A DNA stretch of 64,000 bases from Colwellia marinimaniae (lineage in GTDB: Bacteria; Pseudomonadota; Gammaproteobacteria; Enterobacterales; Alteromonadaceae), in contig NZ_BDQM01000002.1 of assembly GCF_002207865.1 (NCBI RefSeq), positions 1 to 64,000 of the forward strand. Direction: 5' to 3'. Both the position numbers and the translations under genes were made by a program. Below the pieces are notes generated by a model. It searched no databases and was not told the origin of the DNA. It saw only the letters and a list, made by a program, of their open reading frames with translations. Each line of letters begins with the position of its first letter. The first letter of the stretch is position 1. Positions 45,668-56,583 of the stretch are shown here, piece after piece.

Positions 45668-48600
45668 TATTGGTTCTCCGTACTATAAAGATAGGTGCGT
45701 GTAGTTCCTAAAGAAAAACCTACATTAATGACCTCATCACCAACAATAATATCTCCTTTAGCTTTATCCACTGTCGTTGGGTCACCATCACTTTCAGGTA
45801 TCACAATTAAAGTAGGCGCTCCCAACCAGTCATTATTGATTTTATAAACACGGTTATCATCATCACGCACATCTTGAAGGTACAAGTTCTTTCTAATACC
45901 TAAGGCAAGATCTACCGCATATAACCATCCACTTCCTTCCGGTGGTTTACAATCAATAATAGTTCCATCAGGCGCAGGCGTGTAAGTAGTAAAATAAGCA
46001 ATGCCATTAATAACTAACCCCGCTGCAGTGGCTTTTTCACCACTTTGTAATAAATCGATATACCAACCCGATTTTTTACTTACCAACAGTTGCAAGTCTG
46101 CTTTTGCTTGTGGGGTGGAAGCATTTCCAAAAGGATCATAGGTATAGGGATATAAATCATCTTTAGTAAATCCTGCAGTAGGGACCGGAGGAGTACTACT
46201 ATCAGAAAATGTTTGAGTGATTATATTACTGTCCTTAATCATATAGAGAGTGTCCGAAGTATCAGTACCTAAAGGGTCTGATCTATCTCCTGAGCCAATT
46301 AAAACAGCATCATAAGGGATCTCTTGATGAACTGTGATAGTTTTTTTACCGCCTTGACCATCAGAAACCTCTGTTTCTATAATTTCAGAAATAAGTGCTC
46401 GCACAATTGTCGGCTCATAAAAGAAGCGCTGATCATCATCTCCCCCCCCAAATGTAGCCAACTCAAATACTGAAATATGCTTTGTATCCTCATCTGGCAT
46501 ATCAACTCGCCAGATACTACCACCCGTATCTCCAATATATAAGCGATCAACTAAGCCATTACCGGTACTATCAAGCAAGCCGATAGCAGAAGCTATACTA
46601 TGAGAGCCTGGAAAGACTGTAGTACCATTCTGAGGTAACGCACTCCACAATATGTTGCCGGTTTCTGCGTCAAGCATGTAAATTGCTCGACCTTTAGTAT
46701 CAGAAGTTGCTAAGCCGTCACTATCTTTATTAACATCATAACCACCACCAATAAAGAGCACGGGGCTAGCAGTGTCACCTGAAGTATTAAGTGCTGAATA
46801 ACCGACTTTAGGTTGTGACCAAGATTGACCAAGTTCCTCAAAACCATCTGTACCACTATCAATATGCCACATCAACTTAGGTGCATCTGGTGTGGTAATA
46901 TCTAAAGCATAATATGAGCTGCCCCCTCGGCGTAAACCAAAGAAAATCCATGCTTTATCGGTGCCGCTGTCTATTTTACCATTGCCATTTTTATCATATA
47001 AATGCAATGTAATTTCACCATCAATACCGTAGACTTTATTCGAAGATGCGTAATTATCACGTAAAGGTTTTATATTATGGATGAATTCTTTTGGCATAAA
47101 TGCCCAACTTTCTTCTACTGTGGCACCACTATCTTTAAACATATGCAAGGCACCTGAGTTAGTACCAATCACAATACGTATACTCGTTCCATAGTTAACC
47201 ACTAAAGGTTTGGAGTGTAGTGGGTCACCAAAAACATCGGCTCGCATGTCATCAAATTCGTTGTCATTGTTCTCATCATCAACATCAGCACCGGTTGCCC
47301 AAGCAAGCATCTCATCAACAGCGGCGCTTTCAATCGAGTCACCATTACTGTCAACAAGATCAGCCACCCCCAACATAGCGGCCAAACTCACCACGCCGGT
47401 ATCGGCATCAGTAAAAGCAGCCTCAAGGTTTGTCCGGTCAAATGTAATTAAGGACCCGACGCCACCATCCATGTAAAGCGTTCTATCACTTGGTTTTTGA
47501 CTATTAAACCACGCCACCACACCTCCTTTACCAACAATATCACCATCAACTTGAGGTGACCAAAAACTTTGTGCATTTTGACAAAATGTGTTGCGATCAT
47601 TAACTTCACAAATTGCCTCAGTACCACCCACGCCGGTTATTTTGCCATCCTTGACTTTATATTTTTTCAAATTCCCCTGCCAACGAGCCCCAGTTTGCGG
47701 TTCAAACATAGCATAATAAACAGAATCAAGGGTTTGTGTTCTATCAAAGCTGTTAGCCGCCACCGAGGCTGAAGCCAAACGATCATTAGATTGCGGTAAT
47801 CTATTAAGAATACTGATTAAAGCTTGTGTTAGTTGCAAACCACTATCAGCATGGAAATATTCCCCTTTACCTTGTCTTGCTGTTTCTACTAGTAAAGATC
47901 TTGCAGCATCCGCACCACCACTAAAGCCAATGGTATGAGTAACTACCGTTTGCTTACCATCTAAATTTGTATTTATATCGTATTCACTCATCCAGCCTGC
48001 TAGCGCTGGTAAGTAACTATCATCCTTACTATAGTTATTCCAATGGTATGAGCTTCCAATGAAATTTTTATCATCATAAATAGGCTGACCATTGGCATCA
48101 TAAACAGGAGTGCCATTGCTATCAACACGCAGCACTTTGGTCTTCAGAGCAGTAATTTTACTATCCGCTCTATGATCATTAGTCGGTACACCATCAGTGA
48201 TCAGAATAATATGAGCAATACTCGAAGCACAGTTATTGAAAGGACTGAGATAATCACCGTTTGACTTGACGATATCGGTGTCCGGTGGCGGTCTGTTTTT
48301 ATGATAATTATAAGAAGGATAATTGATATCATCATCACCGAACTCTACCCCTGCACCAGCAAAATATTGTGAGGCTTCATAAACAGATTCACAAAGCGGG
48401 GTTGCTCCATTCGGAGTTATTTGGTTATTTATAATGTTGAGTAAATCGGCCTTATTGGATGTAGTCATTTTTTGGATGCCTAAAACAATACGGCCTCCAT
48501 TACCACTAGCACTACCATCACCGGCATTAAAGTTAAATAACTCTAGACCGAAGTCAACTGACGGAGTGGTCTTTATAACACCGCTGATACTTGTTATGGC

Positions 48601-49332
48601 TGTATCCATAAGCGTTTCTGTAAGATTACCCACAGTTTGACCGTGATACCAGCGTAGATATTTAGCCGTATATAAGGTAACATAACTCGCTGAAGCCCAG
48701 TCAACATTAGTGGTGGTCTTCAGCGGGTTATGGGATATGGGGGATTTTTTAGTGCCTAGATCGTTCACGGGATAGCCAGGAAGCAGGCCTTCGGCATTAT
48801 ATGTAGACCCGAGATCAACAACGCCTTCACTATCAATTATATAAGCATCATCTTCACAGTCTATTATTTCAATACCACTTAAGCTGTTATTATCGCGAAT
48901 TTCACCCCAAGTACCCTTGTGCCCCTTATAGGTATATTCTCGAATATGACCAGTATAGTAACCTTCGGCAGCTAAAATATCTATTGACTTTTTACAGCTA
49001 TTAATAACAGCATCAAACCTGCGAGCATCATTGTGGTGGCTAGGAATTGTGGTGTTATTATCAATTCCACCCTTATTAAAATATAGGGCTAGATCCTGAT
49101 AAGCATGAGCTGAATCAGTTGCCGGATATGTTAGTTCAGGGTCAAATTTAGCTGATACCGTATGCACATCACCCATACTGCCTGAAGTATCAAAAATAAT
49201 CAGTACCTTAGTACTCTTACCAGCCTGTCGAACAACATCACTAATATAAAGATCAATATCTTCACTTAACGTTATATCAGATGCTGTAGCGAGCATTAAC
49301 GCCAACAGGCTTTTCGCTAAAAAATTATTCAT
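45667..49332 (-). CDS. pilY1: Type IV pilus tip adhesin PilY1/PilC
   Basis: From the ATG at 49332 (GAGGAT 8 bases upstream) the protein has 1221 residues, with a signal peptide ([19 protein letters not shown]). An N-terminal von Willebrand A domain has the metal site DTSGS at residues 48-52. The second half is a PilY1 beta-propeller containing EF-hand-like calcium loops ([18 protein letters not shown]). PilY1 sits at the pilus tip, supports pilus extension and can sense surfaces. It is cotranscribed with pilV, pilW, pilX and pilE. An upstream ATG at 49368 would add a non-signal stretch. Confidence 0.94.
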   Translation of the reverse strand: MNNFLAKSLLALMLATASDITLSEDIDLYISDVVRQAGKSTKVLIIFDTSGSMGDVHTVSAKFDPELTYPATDSAHAYQDLALYFNKGGIDNNTTIPSHHNDARRFDAVINSCKKSIDILAAEGYYTGHIREYTYKGHKGTWGEIRDNNSLSGIEIIDCEDDAYIIDSEGVVDLGSTYNAEGLLPGYPVNDLGTKKSPISHNPLKTTTNVDWASASYVTLYTAKYLRWYHGQTVGNLTETLMDTAITSISGVIKTTPSVDFGLELFNFNAGDGSASGNGGRIVLGIQKMTTSNKADLLNIINNQITPNGATPLCESVYEASQYFAGAGVEFGDDDINYPSYNYHKNRPPPDTDIVKSNGDYLSPFNNCASSIAHIILITDGVPTNDHRADSKITALKTKVLRVDSNGTPVYDANGQPIYDDKNFIGSSYHWNNYSKDDSYLPALAGWMSEYDINTNLDGKQTVVTHTIGFSGGADAARSLLVETARQGKGEYFHADSGLQLTQALISILNRLPQSNDRLASASVAANSFDRTQTLDSVYYAMFEPQTGARWQGNLKKYKVKDGKITGVGGTEAICEVNDRNTFCQNAQSFWSPQVDGDIVGKGGVVAWFNSQKPSDRTLYMDGGVGSLITFDRTNLEAAFTDADTGVVSLAAMLGVADLVDSNGDSIESAAVDEMLAWATGADVDDENNDNEFDDMRADVFGDPLHSKPLVVNYGTSIRIVIGTNSGALHMFKDSGATVEESWAFMPKEFIHNIKPLRDNYASSNKVYGIDGEITLHLYDKNGNGKIDSGTDKAWIFFGLRRGGSSYYALDITTPDAPKLMWHIDSGTDGFEELGQSWSQPKVGYSALNTSGDTASPVLFIGGGYDVNKDSDGLATSDTKGRAIYMLDAETGNILWSALPQNGTTVFPGSHSIASAIGLLDSTGNGLVDRLYIGDTGGSIWRVDMPDEDTKHISVFELATFGGGDDDQRFFYEPTIVRALISEIIETEVSDGQGGKKTITVHQEIPYDAVLIGSGDRSDPLGTDTSDTLYMIKDSNIITQTFSDSSTPPVPTAGFTKDDLYPYTYDPFGNASTPQAKADLQLLVSKKSGWYIDLLQSGEKATAAGLVINGIAYFTTYTPAPDGTIIDCKPPEGSGWLYAVDLALGIRKNLYLQDVRDDDNRVYKINNDWLGAPTLIVIPESDGDPTTVDKAKGDIIVGDEVINVGFSLGTTRTYLYSTENQ

Positions 49333-49368
49333 TTTATAATCCTCATACATTTCATCAATGCCTAGCAT

Positions 49369-49914
49369 CTATTTTAATAATTGCTGAGCTATCCCTGAAT
49401 TAACTTGTACTGTACTAGTGTTATTTCGACCATATTGCTTAGTTATTTGCACCCTGAGTATGTTACAAGTAAACACCTGTACAGAAGAAGCGTTCCTTGA
49501 GTGAGGACAAGGATATTCGAGTATCAAGGGGTTATTTGATAAGCCTATACTAGCAGAAGTTATATTACCATCGGCATTACTACTGGTTAAATCAGCTAAT
49601 ACGGATTTATCTACGGCAAAGTTACTAATAGGCAGGGCAAAGTCATTTTTTTGACCAACGCCATGTTGGACTTGTCGAAAAATAAGCTCATCCATAGCAC
49701 CAAAAGCCTGTTGGTTAGCAACGACTTGCATTTCACTCGCCCCAGACATTTTCATATCAGTGGTGGTATTTAACATTAAGGCTGAGGCAACTGCTGTTAG
49801 CGCAATTAAGAAGATGAGTGAAACCACTAAGACTACCCCACGTTGTTTACCTCGTTCAATACCAAGATAACTAGTAGGATATTGCCGATGAGAGCTTCTC
49901 TTAAGTATTGTCAT
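49369..49914 (-). CDS. pilX: Type IV pilus assembly protein PilX
   Basis: The 181-residue protein has a long basic leader ending GKQRG then VVLVVSLIFLIALTAVASALML. This is the PilX form of prepilin-like N-terminus. The segment TTTDMKMSGASEMQVVANQQAF is diagnostic for the family. PilX is a minor pilin of the priming complex with PilV, PilW and PilE. Its ATG overlaps the pilW stop (TAATG). Confidence 0.9.
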   Translation of the reverse strand: MTILKRSSHRQYPTSYLGIERGKQRGVVLVVSLIFLIALTAVASALMLNTTTDMKMSGASEMQVVANQQAFGAMDELIFRQVQHGVGQKNDFALPISNFAVDKSVLADLTSSNADGNITSASIGLSNNPLILEYPCPHSRNASSVQVFTCNILRVQITKQYGRNNTSTVQVNSGIAQQLLK

Positions 49915-50927
49915 TAGTTTACTCTCGCGTTATATAAAGTTATTGTTGAACTAAAAAGTAAACGACGATAATTATCACCGTTCCCTTTAAACTGCCCAGC
50001 AACACCAGCACCAAGCTGATATGTGTTGTTATTTTGATATTTAAAATCGGGTAAAATGCTACGCGCCAGCACATAAACTTTAACCGCTAAAATTCTCGCC
50101 CCACCAGCATTATCCCATAAAGCCTCGCTCATATTATCGGCTGAAATATAGGCATTAATTACCCCGTCACCATTCGTATCAATACCATACATAAAACGGA
50201 TCACTTCAATGCCATCAACAATAGGGTTAAAGCTCATACTAAGATTTGCTAAACGCCCTTGCATTAATACTGGTACATAGTCATTACCTACTTTCTCTTC
50301 TCTGACATAGTAAACATGGTGTTGATATTGCCAAGTGCGAGCATTATCCAATACAGGTACTGGTTGCCCTTGAGCATAAATACCACCTTGCATGACGTTA
50401 ATGTCCAAGTAATAGTTTCCTGGAATCGTTGCCGCCACAGGAGTGCCAATCACTCGCTTAAGTTGAATAACATCGGAGCCTTGTTTAGTACGAGTACCTG
50501 TGGGAGTAGTAAAACAATCTAAAGGGTTTGGCGTTCCTGCAGTAAGTGTTTGTCCCCAGATTGTTCTAAAGTGGCCAATCGCGAGAGGAAAAGTTGCATT
50601 ATTAACCCCTCCGCCAATACAATCATTACCTGGAGCAGCTTGTAAGCCTATAAGGTTACTAGTACTAAATCGCCCGGCATAATCGCCCCAGAAATCTTGT
50701 CTTAATAAATCATCTGTGAGTACACTAATGGCAAAGCGTCCATTTTCTTGTAACTCTCCATAGGTAGAGGTTTCCGCTGCTGTTGTCCGCATACCAACAA
50801 AAACACTCATAACTCCAGCAAATAAAACTAAGCCAACAGATAAACTGATCATCAGCTCAACCAAGGTAAAGCCTTTTACTGCTTGGCTTGGTAGTTTAAC
50901 TACGTCGTACCTATTCTTAGCGTGCAT
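49914..50927 (-). CDS. pilW: Type IV pilus assembly protein PilW
   Basis: The 337-residue prepilin has the leader ending VKG then FTLVELMISLSVGLVLFAGV, cut after Gly19. A long globular domain includes ELQENGRFAISVLTDDLL, common to PilW. It has cysteines at GNDCIGG and LDCFTTP. PilW is the largest minor pilin of the priming complex. It lies 62 bp after pilV and overlaps pilX. Confidence 0.92.
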   Translation of the reverse strand: MHAKNRYDVVKLPSQAVKGFTLVELMISLSVGLVLFAGVMSVFVGMRTTAAETSTYGELQENGRFAISVLTDDLLRQDFWGDYAGRFSTSNLIGLQAAPGNDCIGGGVNNATFPLAIGHFRTIWGQTLTAGTPNPLDCFTTPTGTRTKQGSDVIQLKRVIGTPVAATIPGNYYLDINVMQGGIYAQGQPVPVLDNARTWQYQHHVYYVREEKVGNDYVPVLMQGRLANLSMSFNPIVDGIEVIRFMYGIDTNGDGVINAYISADNMSEALWDNAGGARILAVKVYVLARSILPDFKYQNNNTYQLGAGVAGQFKGNGDNYRRLLFSSTITLYNARVN

Positions 50928-50989
50928 ACTTATCAGGTTCCTTTTCCATCACTGTCAACAGCGAGTTAGCTTTTACAGTTGAGACTATG

Positions 50990-51571
50990 TTAAATATTAT
51001 ATATAAAGGTCTGTACTACTACTTGTCGCCTCTTAGCGCCGCTAACACCACAATTAATAACCGCACTATCTGTCGTCTTGCTTTTTGCCTGCCAACTGAC
51101 AGTAACAGTATACACATTACCATTTTGACTAATGCAAGCTGCAGCACCAACTAAACCACCAACATTTTTTCCAGCCGAAGTTACATCTGCCCCCATAAGC
51201 GCAAGTTCCCATTCGTATATATCATTACTTATTACATCTGCTGTTATGCAACCAGGTGCTAAATTACAGCGATTTCCAGCTACGCCTATAGCGCTACCAT
51301 AATCATTTCGTGCATATTGATTCAACGTTAAATTAGGGTTTATTAAAGGCGCGTTCGCTCGCATTCGGGCAATGATATCTTGTACTAAGCTTGAAGCAAG
51401 GGAGCGCTGCATTGCATCAAAACTACCTTGCTTAGCTGTTATCTGCATGGCAACTGCGCCTAAAATTCCAGTAACAAGAATAACCAAAGCAATAAGTACT
51501 TCTATAAAACTCATGCCTTGTTGCTTTTTTATTCGAGGCGATGAGAATTTATTTATTGTCTTGCCCATCAT
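50990..51571 (-). CDS. pilV: Type IV pilus modification/minor pilin PilV
   Basis: The 193-residue prepilin has the leader KKQQG then MSFIEVLIALVILVTGILGAVAM. Met at +1 is the usual PilV variant. It is followed by QRSLASSLVQDIIARMRAN. GGAG lies 8 bases before the ATG. It is the first gene of the minor pilin operon. The 520 bp upstream, to ispH, contain a long hairpin and no gene; I cannot define its promoter. Confidence 0.9.
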   Translation of the reverse strand: MMGKTINKFSSPRIKKQQGMSFIEVLIALVILVTGILGAVAMQITAKQGSFDAMQRSLASSLVQDIIARMRANAPLINPNLTLNQYARNDYGSAIGVAGNRCNLAPGCITADVISNDIYEWELALMGADVTSAGKNVGGLVGAAACISQNGNVYTVTVSWQAKSKTTDSAVINCGVSGAKRRQVVVQTFIYNI

Positions 51572-52015
51572 AAAGATTACTCCACTTAAATTGTTTAATC
51601 GTTTTGGTATAAATAGAAAGTAACGATTGTTTGAATGAAAATTGATAAATAAAAGAAATAATAACTAGAGAAAACGATGGGAAATAGAGTGATTTTTTTA
51701 GGGTGTACTCAATATTAAAAACACATACTTGAGAGTAATAAAATGAAGAAATTGTTAGCATGATTAACTACCCCACCATGTCCATGGCTATTATTTAGCT
51801 ATACTGTATATGTACAAGAAACACAGACGTACCTTGGGATACAAGCAGCACAACTCACTAAGAGTAGTTTTTCTAACACTTCATCATTATTTTTTTAATG
51901 TGTACAGCGACTACTCACGGCTTTAACTCACTTAATCATAGCCCAAACACTTATAAGCACTTCATCAATGATTAAACATTGGTTGATGTTATCCAATTAA
52001 AACCGACACTGTACA

Positions 52016-52053
52016 TTAACACTATGTGAATAAAATTTACAACATAGTGTTAA
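52016..52053. terminator. Hairpin downstream of ispH
   Basis: TTAACACTATGT at 52016-52027 pairs perfectly with ACATAGTGTTAA at 52042-52053 around 14 bases. It lies 38 bp after the ispH stop on the minus strand. There is no T run, so it may be a weak terminator or a stabilising structure. The rest of 51572-52015 shows nothing else. Confidence 0.45.
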
Positions 52054-52091
52054 CATAACAAGTTATTTTACTTTCAACAAGTAAATTAAGA

Positions 52092-53021
52092 CTAGCGCAA
52101 TTCTGCAGGGACTGCAAATACAATACTTTCTTCTTTACCTGGGTGTTCTATAACCTCACGACCACCATAGGTTTTTAAGGTTTCAACGACTTGCTTAATT
52201 AACACTGCAGGTGCCGATGCGCCAGCGGTCACACCCACTTTATCAACACCAATTAACCAGTCAGCTTCAATATTTTCTGCGGTATCAATTAAATAAGAAG
52301 TCACCCCCATTTTACTCGCGAGTTCTTTTAGACGATTGGAGTTAGAGCTATTTTTTGCACCGACCACCAACATAAGATCAACTTTACTGGCTATTTCACG
52401 GACCGCATCTTGACGGTTTTGAGTTGCATAACAAATATCGTCTTTACGCGGACCTTCTATTAACGGGAACTTAGCATGAAGTGCAGAGATGACATCCATG
52501 GTGTCATCTACTGATAAGGTGGTTTGGCTACAAAAATAGAGTTTCTCCGGATTTTTAACCTCAAGGTTTTTCACGTCCTCCGCTGACTCAACTAAGTAAA
52601 TACCCGCAGAGTCACTACTATATTGTCCCATGGTACCTTCCACTTCGGCGTGTCCTGCATGGCCAATAAGAATACACTCGATATTCTTCCGGCTGACACG
52701 AGACACTTCCATATGAACTTTAGTGACTAAGGGGCAAGTAGCATCAAATACTTTTAATGCTCTAGCTTTAGCTTCGTCTCTAACCGCTTTAGAGACACCG
52801 TGTGCACTGAAAATAACGGTATTATCATCAGGTATTTCACTAAGCTCATCAACAAAGATAGCGCCGCGTTTTTTTAGACCATCAACAACAAACTTGTTAT
52901 GGACAACTTCATGACGAACATAGATAGGCGCACCAAATAAATCTAAAGCGCGTTCCACTATACTAATGGCTCTATCCACACCTGCACAAAAACCACGAGG
53001 ATTTGCTAAAATAATTTCCAT
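52092..53021 (-). CDS. ispH: 4-hydroxy-3-methylbut-2-enyl diphosphate reductase
   Basis: The 309-residue iron-sulfur enzyme makes IPP and DMAPP in the last step of the MEP isoprenoid pathway. The three cluster cysteines are Cys12 (RGFCAGV), Cys96 (DATCPLV) and Cys197 ([10 protein letters not shown]), at the same positions as in E. coli. Placement next to the minor pilin genes is common in Alteromonadales and Pseudomonas. Confidence 0.97.
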   Translation of the reverse strand: MEIILANPRGFCAGVDRAISIVERALDLFGAPIYVRHEVVHNKFVVDGLKKRGAIFVDELSEIPDDNTVIFSAHGVSKAVRDEAKARALKVFDATCPLVTKVHMEVSRVSRKNIECILIGHAGHAEVEGTMGQYSSDSAGIYLVESAEDVKNLEVKNPEKLYFCSQTTLSVDDTMDVISALHAKFPLIEGPRKDDICYATQNRQDAVREIASKVDLMLVVGAKNSSNSNRLKELASKMGVTSYLIDTAENIEADWLIGVDKVGVTAGASAPAVLIKQVVETLKTYGGREVIEHPGKEESIVFAVPAELR

Positions 53022-53160
53022 ACCTTCCCTTCAAATAAGCAACAACAAAAGCTGTTTTACATTATATCAATGAAACATAATAATTATCTATATTTTAACC
53101 GCGGCTAAAGTAACTGACAAGAAGTAGTACATATTGTAGGGGTTATACCAGAGAGAAAAT

Positions 53161-53192
53161 AAAAAAAGCGAACTTAGTTAAAAGTTCGCTTT
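53161..53192 (-). terminator. pstS terminator
   Basis: AAAGCGAACTT at 53165-53175 pairs perfectly with AAGTTCGCTTT at 53182-53192. The A run at 53161-53167 becomes a T run on the minus strand. It lies 26 bp after the pstS stop. Confidence 0.8.
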
Positions 53193-53217
53193 ATCAAAAA
53201 AGTACCCTTGGTGAATA

Positions 53218-54180
53218 TTATAGCAAGCCGAGCTTTTTATACTCTTTTGCCGCAACGGCACTTGGCAAGGGGATATAGCCATCTTTTTCAACAATGGCTT
53301 GACCTGATTTAGACAGTATCATTTTTAAAAATTCAGCTTCCATAGGTGGCAGCGACTTATTAGGATGTTTATTTACATATACATACAAATATCGCGATAA
53401 CGGATATTTTCCTGAAATGGCATTTTCCATATTAGCTTCAATATAGTTTTTGCCTTTTTTAGCTAAAGGTAAAGCTCGGACTCCAGAGGTACGATAACCT
53501 ATACCTGAGTAACCAATACCGTTCAGTGAGGCTGATACGGATTGAACGACCGATGCTGAACCAGGTTGCTCATTGACACTATTTTTAAAGTCCCCTTTAC
53601 ATAACGCTTTCTTTTTAAAGTAGCCATAGGTACCCGAAACAGAATTTCGACCATATAATTGTATATCTTTGCCTGTCCAAGCTCCTGATAAACCAAGGTC
53701 TCCCCAACGGTCAATATCTTTATTAGCTCCGCATTTACGATTGTTTGAGAATATAGCGTCGACTTGAGCGATTGTTAGCCCTTTTAACGGATTATCTTTA
53801 TGAACAAAAACAGCTAAAGCATCAATAGCGACTCTAACTCTAGTAGGTTTATAACCATAGCGTTTTTGAAAAGATTCAATTTCTCGCATTTTCATTTTAC
53901 GGCTCATCGGCCCTAAATTTGCTGTGGCTTCAGTCAATGCCGGTGGCGCAGTTGAGGAACCGGCGGCTTGAATTTGTATATTCACGTTTGGATAAGTACG
54001 CTTAAACTCTTCGGCCCAAAAAGTCATCATATTGGCTAATGTATCAGAGCCAACTGAAGATACATTGCCCGATATACCGCTAACTTTTTTATATTCTGGT
54101 AAGTTGTCATCGAGCGCGAGAGCAGAGAAACTAACTAGACTTGATAAACTAATAATACTTAAAATTTTTTTAAAACTCAT
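53218..54180 (-). CDS. pstS: Phosphate ABC transporter substrate-binding protein, PstS family
   Basis: From the ATG at 54180 (GGAG 6 bases upstream) the protein has 320 residues, with a signal peptide ([17 protein letters not shown]). A periplasmic phosphate-binding fold follows. The segments [27 protein letters not shown] and [16 protein letters not shown] match the phosphate-contact loops. An ATG 19 codons earlier would bury the signal peptide. No pstCAB follows, so the permease must be elsewhere. Pho boxes upstream point to induction by phosphate starvation. Confidence 0.9.
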   Translation of the reverse strand: MSFKKILSIISLSSLVSFSALALDDNLPEYKKVSGISGNVSSVGSDTLANMMTFWAEEFKRTYPNVNIQIQAAGSSTAPPALTEATANLGPMSRKMKMREIESFQKRYGYKPTRVRVAIDALAVFVHKDNPLKGLTIAQVDAIFSNNRKCGANKDIDRWGDLGLSGAWTGKDIQLYGRNSVSGTYGYFKKKALCKGDFKNSVNEQPGSASVVQSVSASLNGIGYSGIGYRTSGVRALPLAKKGKNYIEANMENAISGKYPLSRYLYVYVNKHPNKSLPPMEAEFLKMILSKSGQAIVEKDGYIPLPSAVAAKEYKKLGLL

Positions 54181-54234
54181 GGTGTCTCCAATAAGAGTTT
54201 GAACTGATTGATTATGCACACTATACGAAGTTAA

Positions 54235-54275
54235 CATGACAGTTATATAGATGTTTTATGACAAAATTATGACGG
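54235..54275 (-). promoter_or_regulatory. Pho boxes upstream of pstS
   Basis: On the minus strand GTCATAATTTTGTCATAA gives two GTCATAA repeats 11 bases apart. A third, CTGTCATG, lies 22 bases further on, so all three are in helical phase. This matches the PhoB consensus of CTGTCATA repeats. The sites lie about 55-95 bp before the pstS ATG, in the 128-bp phoR-pstS gap. Confidence 0.7.
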
Positions 54276-54308
54276 TAACTATAAAGTAATATTCACCTTC
54301 AATCTTAG

Positions 54309-55613
54309 CTAGCGCGCAGTATCCGACAAAGTACTTTGATCAAAACAAATTGAGAATTCACTGCCTTTACCCCAATGACTATTAATAACCAATTCAGCTT
54401 GGTGGTGTTGTAAAACATGCTTCACTATTGCTAAGCCTAAACCAGAGCCACCTGTATCTCTAGATCTGGACTTATCTATACGATAAAAGCGTTCGGTCAA
54501 TCGATTTACATGTTCAGGTTTAATACCATCACCGTTATCTTTAACGGAAAAAATAGCTTTATCGTCTTGTAACTGCCAACTAACCTTGATGCAGCCATTG
54601 GGCGGAGTATAGGCAATAGCATTAGATAAAAGATTAGCACAAGCACTCTTAAGCTCAGTTTCAGCACCCCAAATTTTAACATTACTGCTAATATCTAACG
54701 TAATTGCATGCTGTTTATCCTGATTAAGCCAAGCGACCTCATCAACCAAGGTAGTAATTAATTGCGCCATATCTACCCATTGTTTTTCATCATTACTATT
54801 ATTCTCTATTTTCGCTAGATTGAGTAATTGTTCAACCAGACGATCCATGCGAGATACTTGCTCTTCAATAGTCTGAAATGCTTTTTGCCAATGAGGCTCA
54901 AATGAAGCCTTTGAAGCTTGGATCATTTCAACATAACCGCGAACGACGGTTAAAGGTGTTTTTAGTTCATGGGAGACGTTGGCAACAAAATCTCGACGCA
55001 TATCTTCTAAACGCTGAATATTAGAAATATCTCTTGCCAAGAGGAGCACATGCTCGCTGCCATACGCCATAATACGTATCTCTAATTGTACTGCTGGGTG
55101 TAGAGGAGAAATTAACAGGCAAGGAGACTCAAAATTTTCTAAGGCTAAGTAATCAGCGAATTCTGGCGCGCGTAACAAGTTATCTATGCGCAGACCAAAG
55201 TCATCCGGCCATCTAACCCCCAAAAGCCGCTGTGCTTTTTTGTTACCCCACTCGATGGTTAATTCTTCTGATAACATTAATGCCGCATCGGGCAGTGCTT
55301 CAGCACCATCACGGAAACGGCGGATTTTTTCATTGAGCTGCTTTTGTTTATTACGTTGCTGTTTCACTTGACGATATAGACCATCATATAAATAGCCCCA
55401 TACACCATTTGCTTGCGGCGGAGACAATGCCTTAGATTGCCATAGCCACTTAATTAATTTAAAGAGATGATGGTAATGCCATAGTAATAAAAATATGCTG
55501 CTGGCAAGCATAACTAACAGCACAAGGTCAAATAACCAGCCGACAAAAGCACTGGCAATCAGTATGGCGAAGAAACGAGAAACTATGTTTTTAAAAGATA
55601 AACGAAAATACAT
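54309..55613 (-). CDS. phoR: Phosphate regulon sensor histidine kinase PhoR
   Basis: The 434-residue membrane kinase has N-terminal transmembrane helices (about residues 10-45), a basic linker and a PAS-like region (residues about 95-195). The HisKA domain carries the phospho-acceptor His215 in ANVSHELKTP. The HATPase domain has NLLSNAIAYTPPNG, VKDNGDGI and RDTGGSGLGLAIVKH. PhoR phosphorylates PhoB when phosphate is scarce. It lies 43 bp after phoB. Confidence 0.95.
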   Translation of the reverse strand: MYFRLSFKNIVSRFFAILIASAFVGWLFDLVLLVMLASSIFLLLWHYHHLFKLIKWLWQSKALSPPQANGVWGYLYDGLYRQVKQQRNKQKQLNEKIRRFRDGAEALPDAALMLSEELTIEWGNKKAQRLLGVRWPDDFGLRIDNLLRAPEFADYLALENFESPCLLISPLHPAVQLEIRIMAYGSEHVLLLARDISNIQRLEDMRRDFVANVSHELKTPLTVVRGYVEMIQASKASFEPHWQKAFQTIEEQVSRMDRLVEQLLNLAKIENNSNDEKQWVDMAQLITTLVDEVAWLNQDKQHAITLDISSNVKIWGAETELKSACANLLSNAIAYTPPNGCIKVSWQLQDDKAIFSVKDNGDGIKPEHVNRLTERFYRIDKSRSRDTGGSGLGLAIVKHVLQHHQAELVINSHWGKGSEFSICFDQSTLSDTAR

Positions 55614-55656
55614 GCTTGCCTAATTACTTTGTAACATCAAAAAAACCATAGAATGT

Positions 55657-56352
55657 TTACTTCTTTAATTTACTAGAAAAGCGGTAACCTGCACCGCGTA
55701 CAGTTTGAACAAAATCATCATGACCTTCTCCTGAAATAGCTTTACGCAAACGCCTTATGTGCACATCAACCGTTCGATCTTCCACATAAACATTGGTGCC
55801 CCAGACATTATCAAGTAACTGTTCTCGTGAATATACTCTTTCAGTATGGGTCATAAAAAAGTGTAATAATCGAAACTCGGTCGGCCCTAGATCCAAACTC
55901 CTTCCGTTGATGGCAACACGATGAGAAACGGGATCGAGCTTGAGACCATGAAAGTCAACTTCCTCTTCAAGAGACGTTGGTGAAACACGACGAATAACGG
56001 CTTTAATACGGGCAATAAGCTCTTTAGGGGAAAAAGGTTTCGTCACATAGTCATCAACTCCTGCCTCAAAACCTTTTACTTTATCATCTTCATCACTTCT
56101 GGCTGTTAGCATAATGACAGGGATGTTACGAGTGTATTCATTTTGCTTTAGTTTTTTTGCCAAGGATACACCGGTGCCACCAGGCAACATCCAGTCAAGT
56201 AATATTAAATCAGGGTAGGGTTCATGAATTTTAGCTAGGGCTTGCTCGATATCACAAGCCTCAATAGCATTAAAGCCATTTTGATCTAATACAAAACAAA
56301 TCATTTCCCTGATAGGGGTTTCATCCTCAACGACTAATATATTCCGACTCAT
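55657..56352 (-). CDS. phoB: Phosphate regulon response regulator PhoB
   Basis: The 231-residue OmpR-type regulator has a receiver domain with Asp53 in [11 protein letters not shown] and Lys in [12 protein letters not shown] winged-helix C-terminus has [23 protein letters not shown] and [13 protein letters not shown]. It is about the E. coli length (229). It precedes phoR, and a Pho box upstream indicates autoregulation. Confidence 0.97.
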   Translation of the reverse strand: MSRNILVVEDETPIREMICFVLDQNGFNAIEACDIEQALAKIHEPYPDLILLDWMLPGGTGVSLAKKLKQNEYTRNIPVIMLTARSDEDDKVKGFEAGVDDYVTKPFSPKELIARIKAVIRRVSPTSLEEEVDFHGLKLDPVSHRVAINGRSLDLGPTEFRLLHFFMTHTERVYSREQLLDNVWGTNVYVEDRTVDVHIRRLRKAISGEGHDDFVQTVRGAGYRFSSKLKK

Positions 56353-56450
56353 GTATACATCCTAATAATATGAATAACTGATGGAACCTTCTGCTAGTAA
56401 ACTAATATTAACAAACGGTCATACTCGATAGCTTATTGTGCCGAAGTTAA

Positions 56451-56468
56451 GTGACAGTTTTATGACAA
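56451..56468 (-). promoter_or_regulatory. Pho box upstream of phoB
   Basis: On the minus strand TTGTCATAAAACTGTCAC holds two GTCA(T/C) half-sites 11 bases apart, close to the PhoB consensus. It lies about 100 bp before the phoB ATG, consistent with autoregulation of phoBR. Confidence 0.7.
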
Positions 56469-56516
56469 AAAGAAAATTATCAAGCAAACTTAATGCTTTA
56501 GCAAGCCTATAGACAC

Positions 56517-56541
56517 AAAAAAAGCCGCTGACGCGACTTTT
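56517..56541 (-). terminator. Porin gene terminator
   Basis: AAAAGCCGC pairs with GCGACTTTT with one mismatch around TGAC. On the minus strand the A run becomes a T run. It lies about 43 bp after the porin stop and before phoB. Confidence 0.6.
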
Positions 56542-56583
56542 AACTGATAATTATTAACTAAGCATTAACAATACTATTAAAAT

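Noticed and set aside
47210..47476. Ser-rich 88-residue plus-strand protein
   Set aside because: Antisense shadow of pilY1 with a composition forced by the opposite strand.
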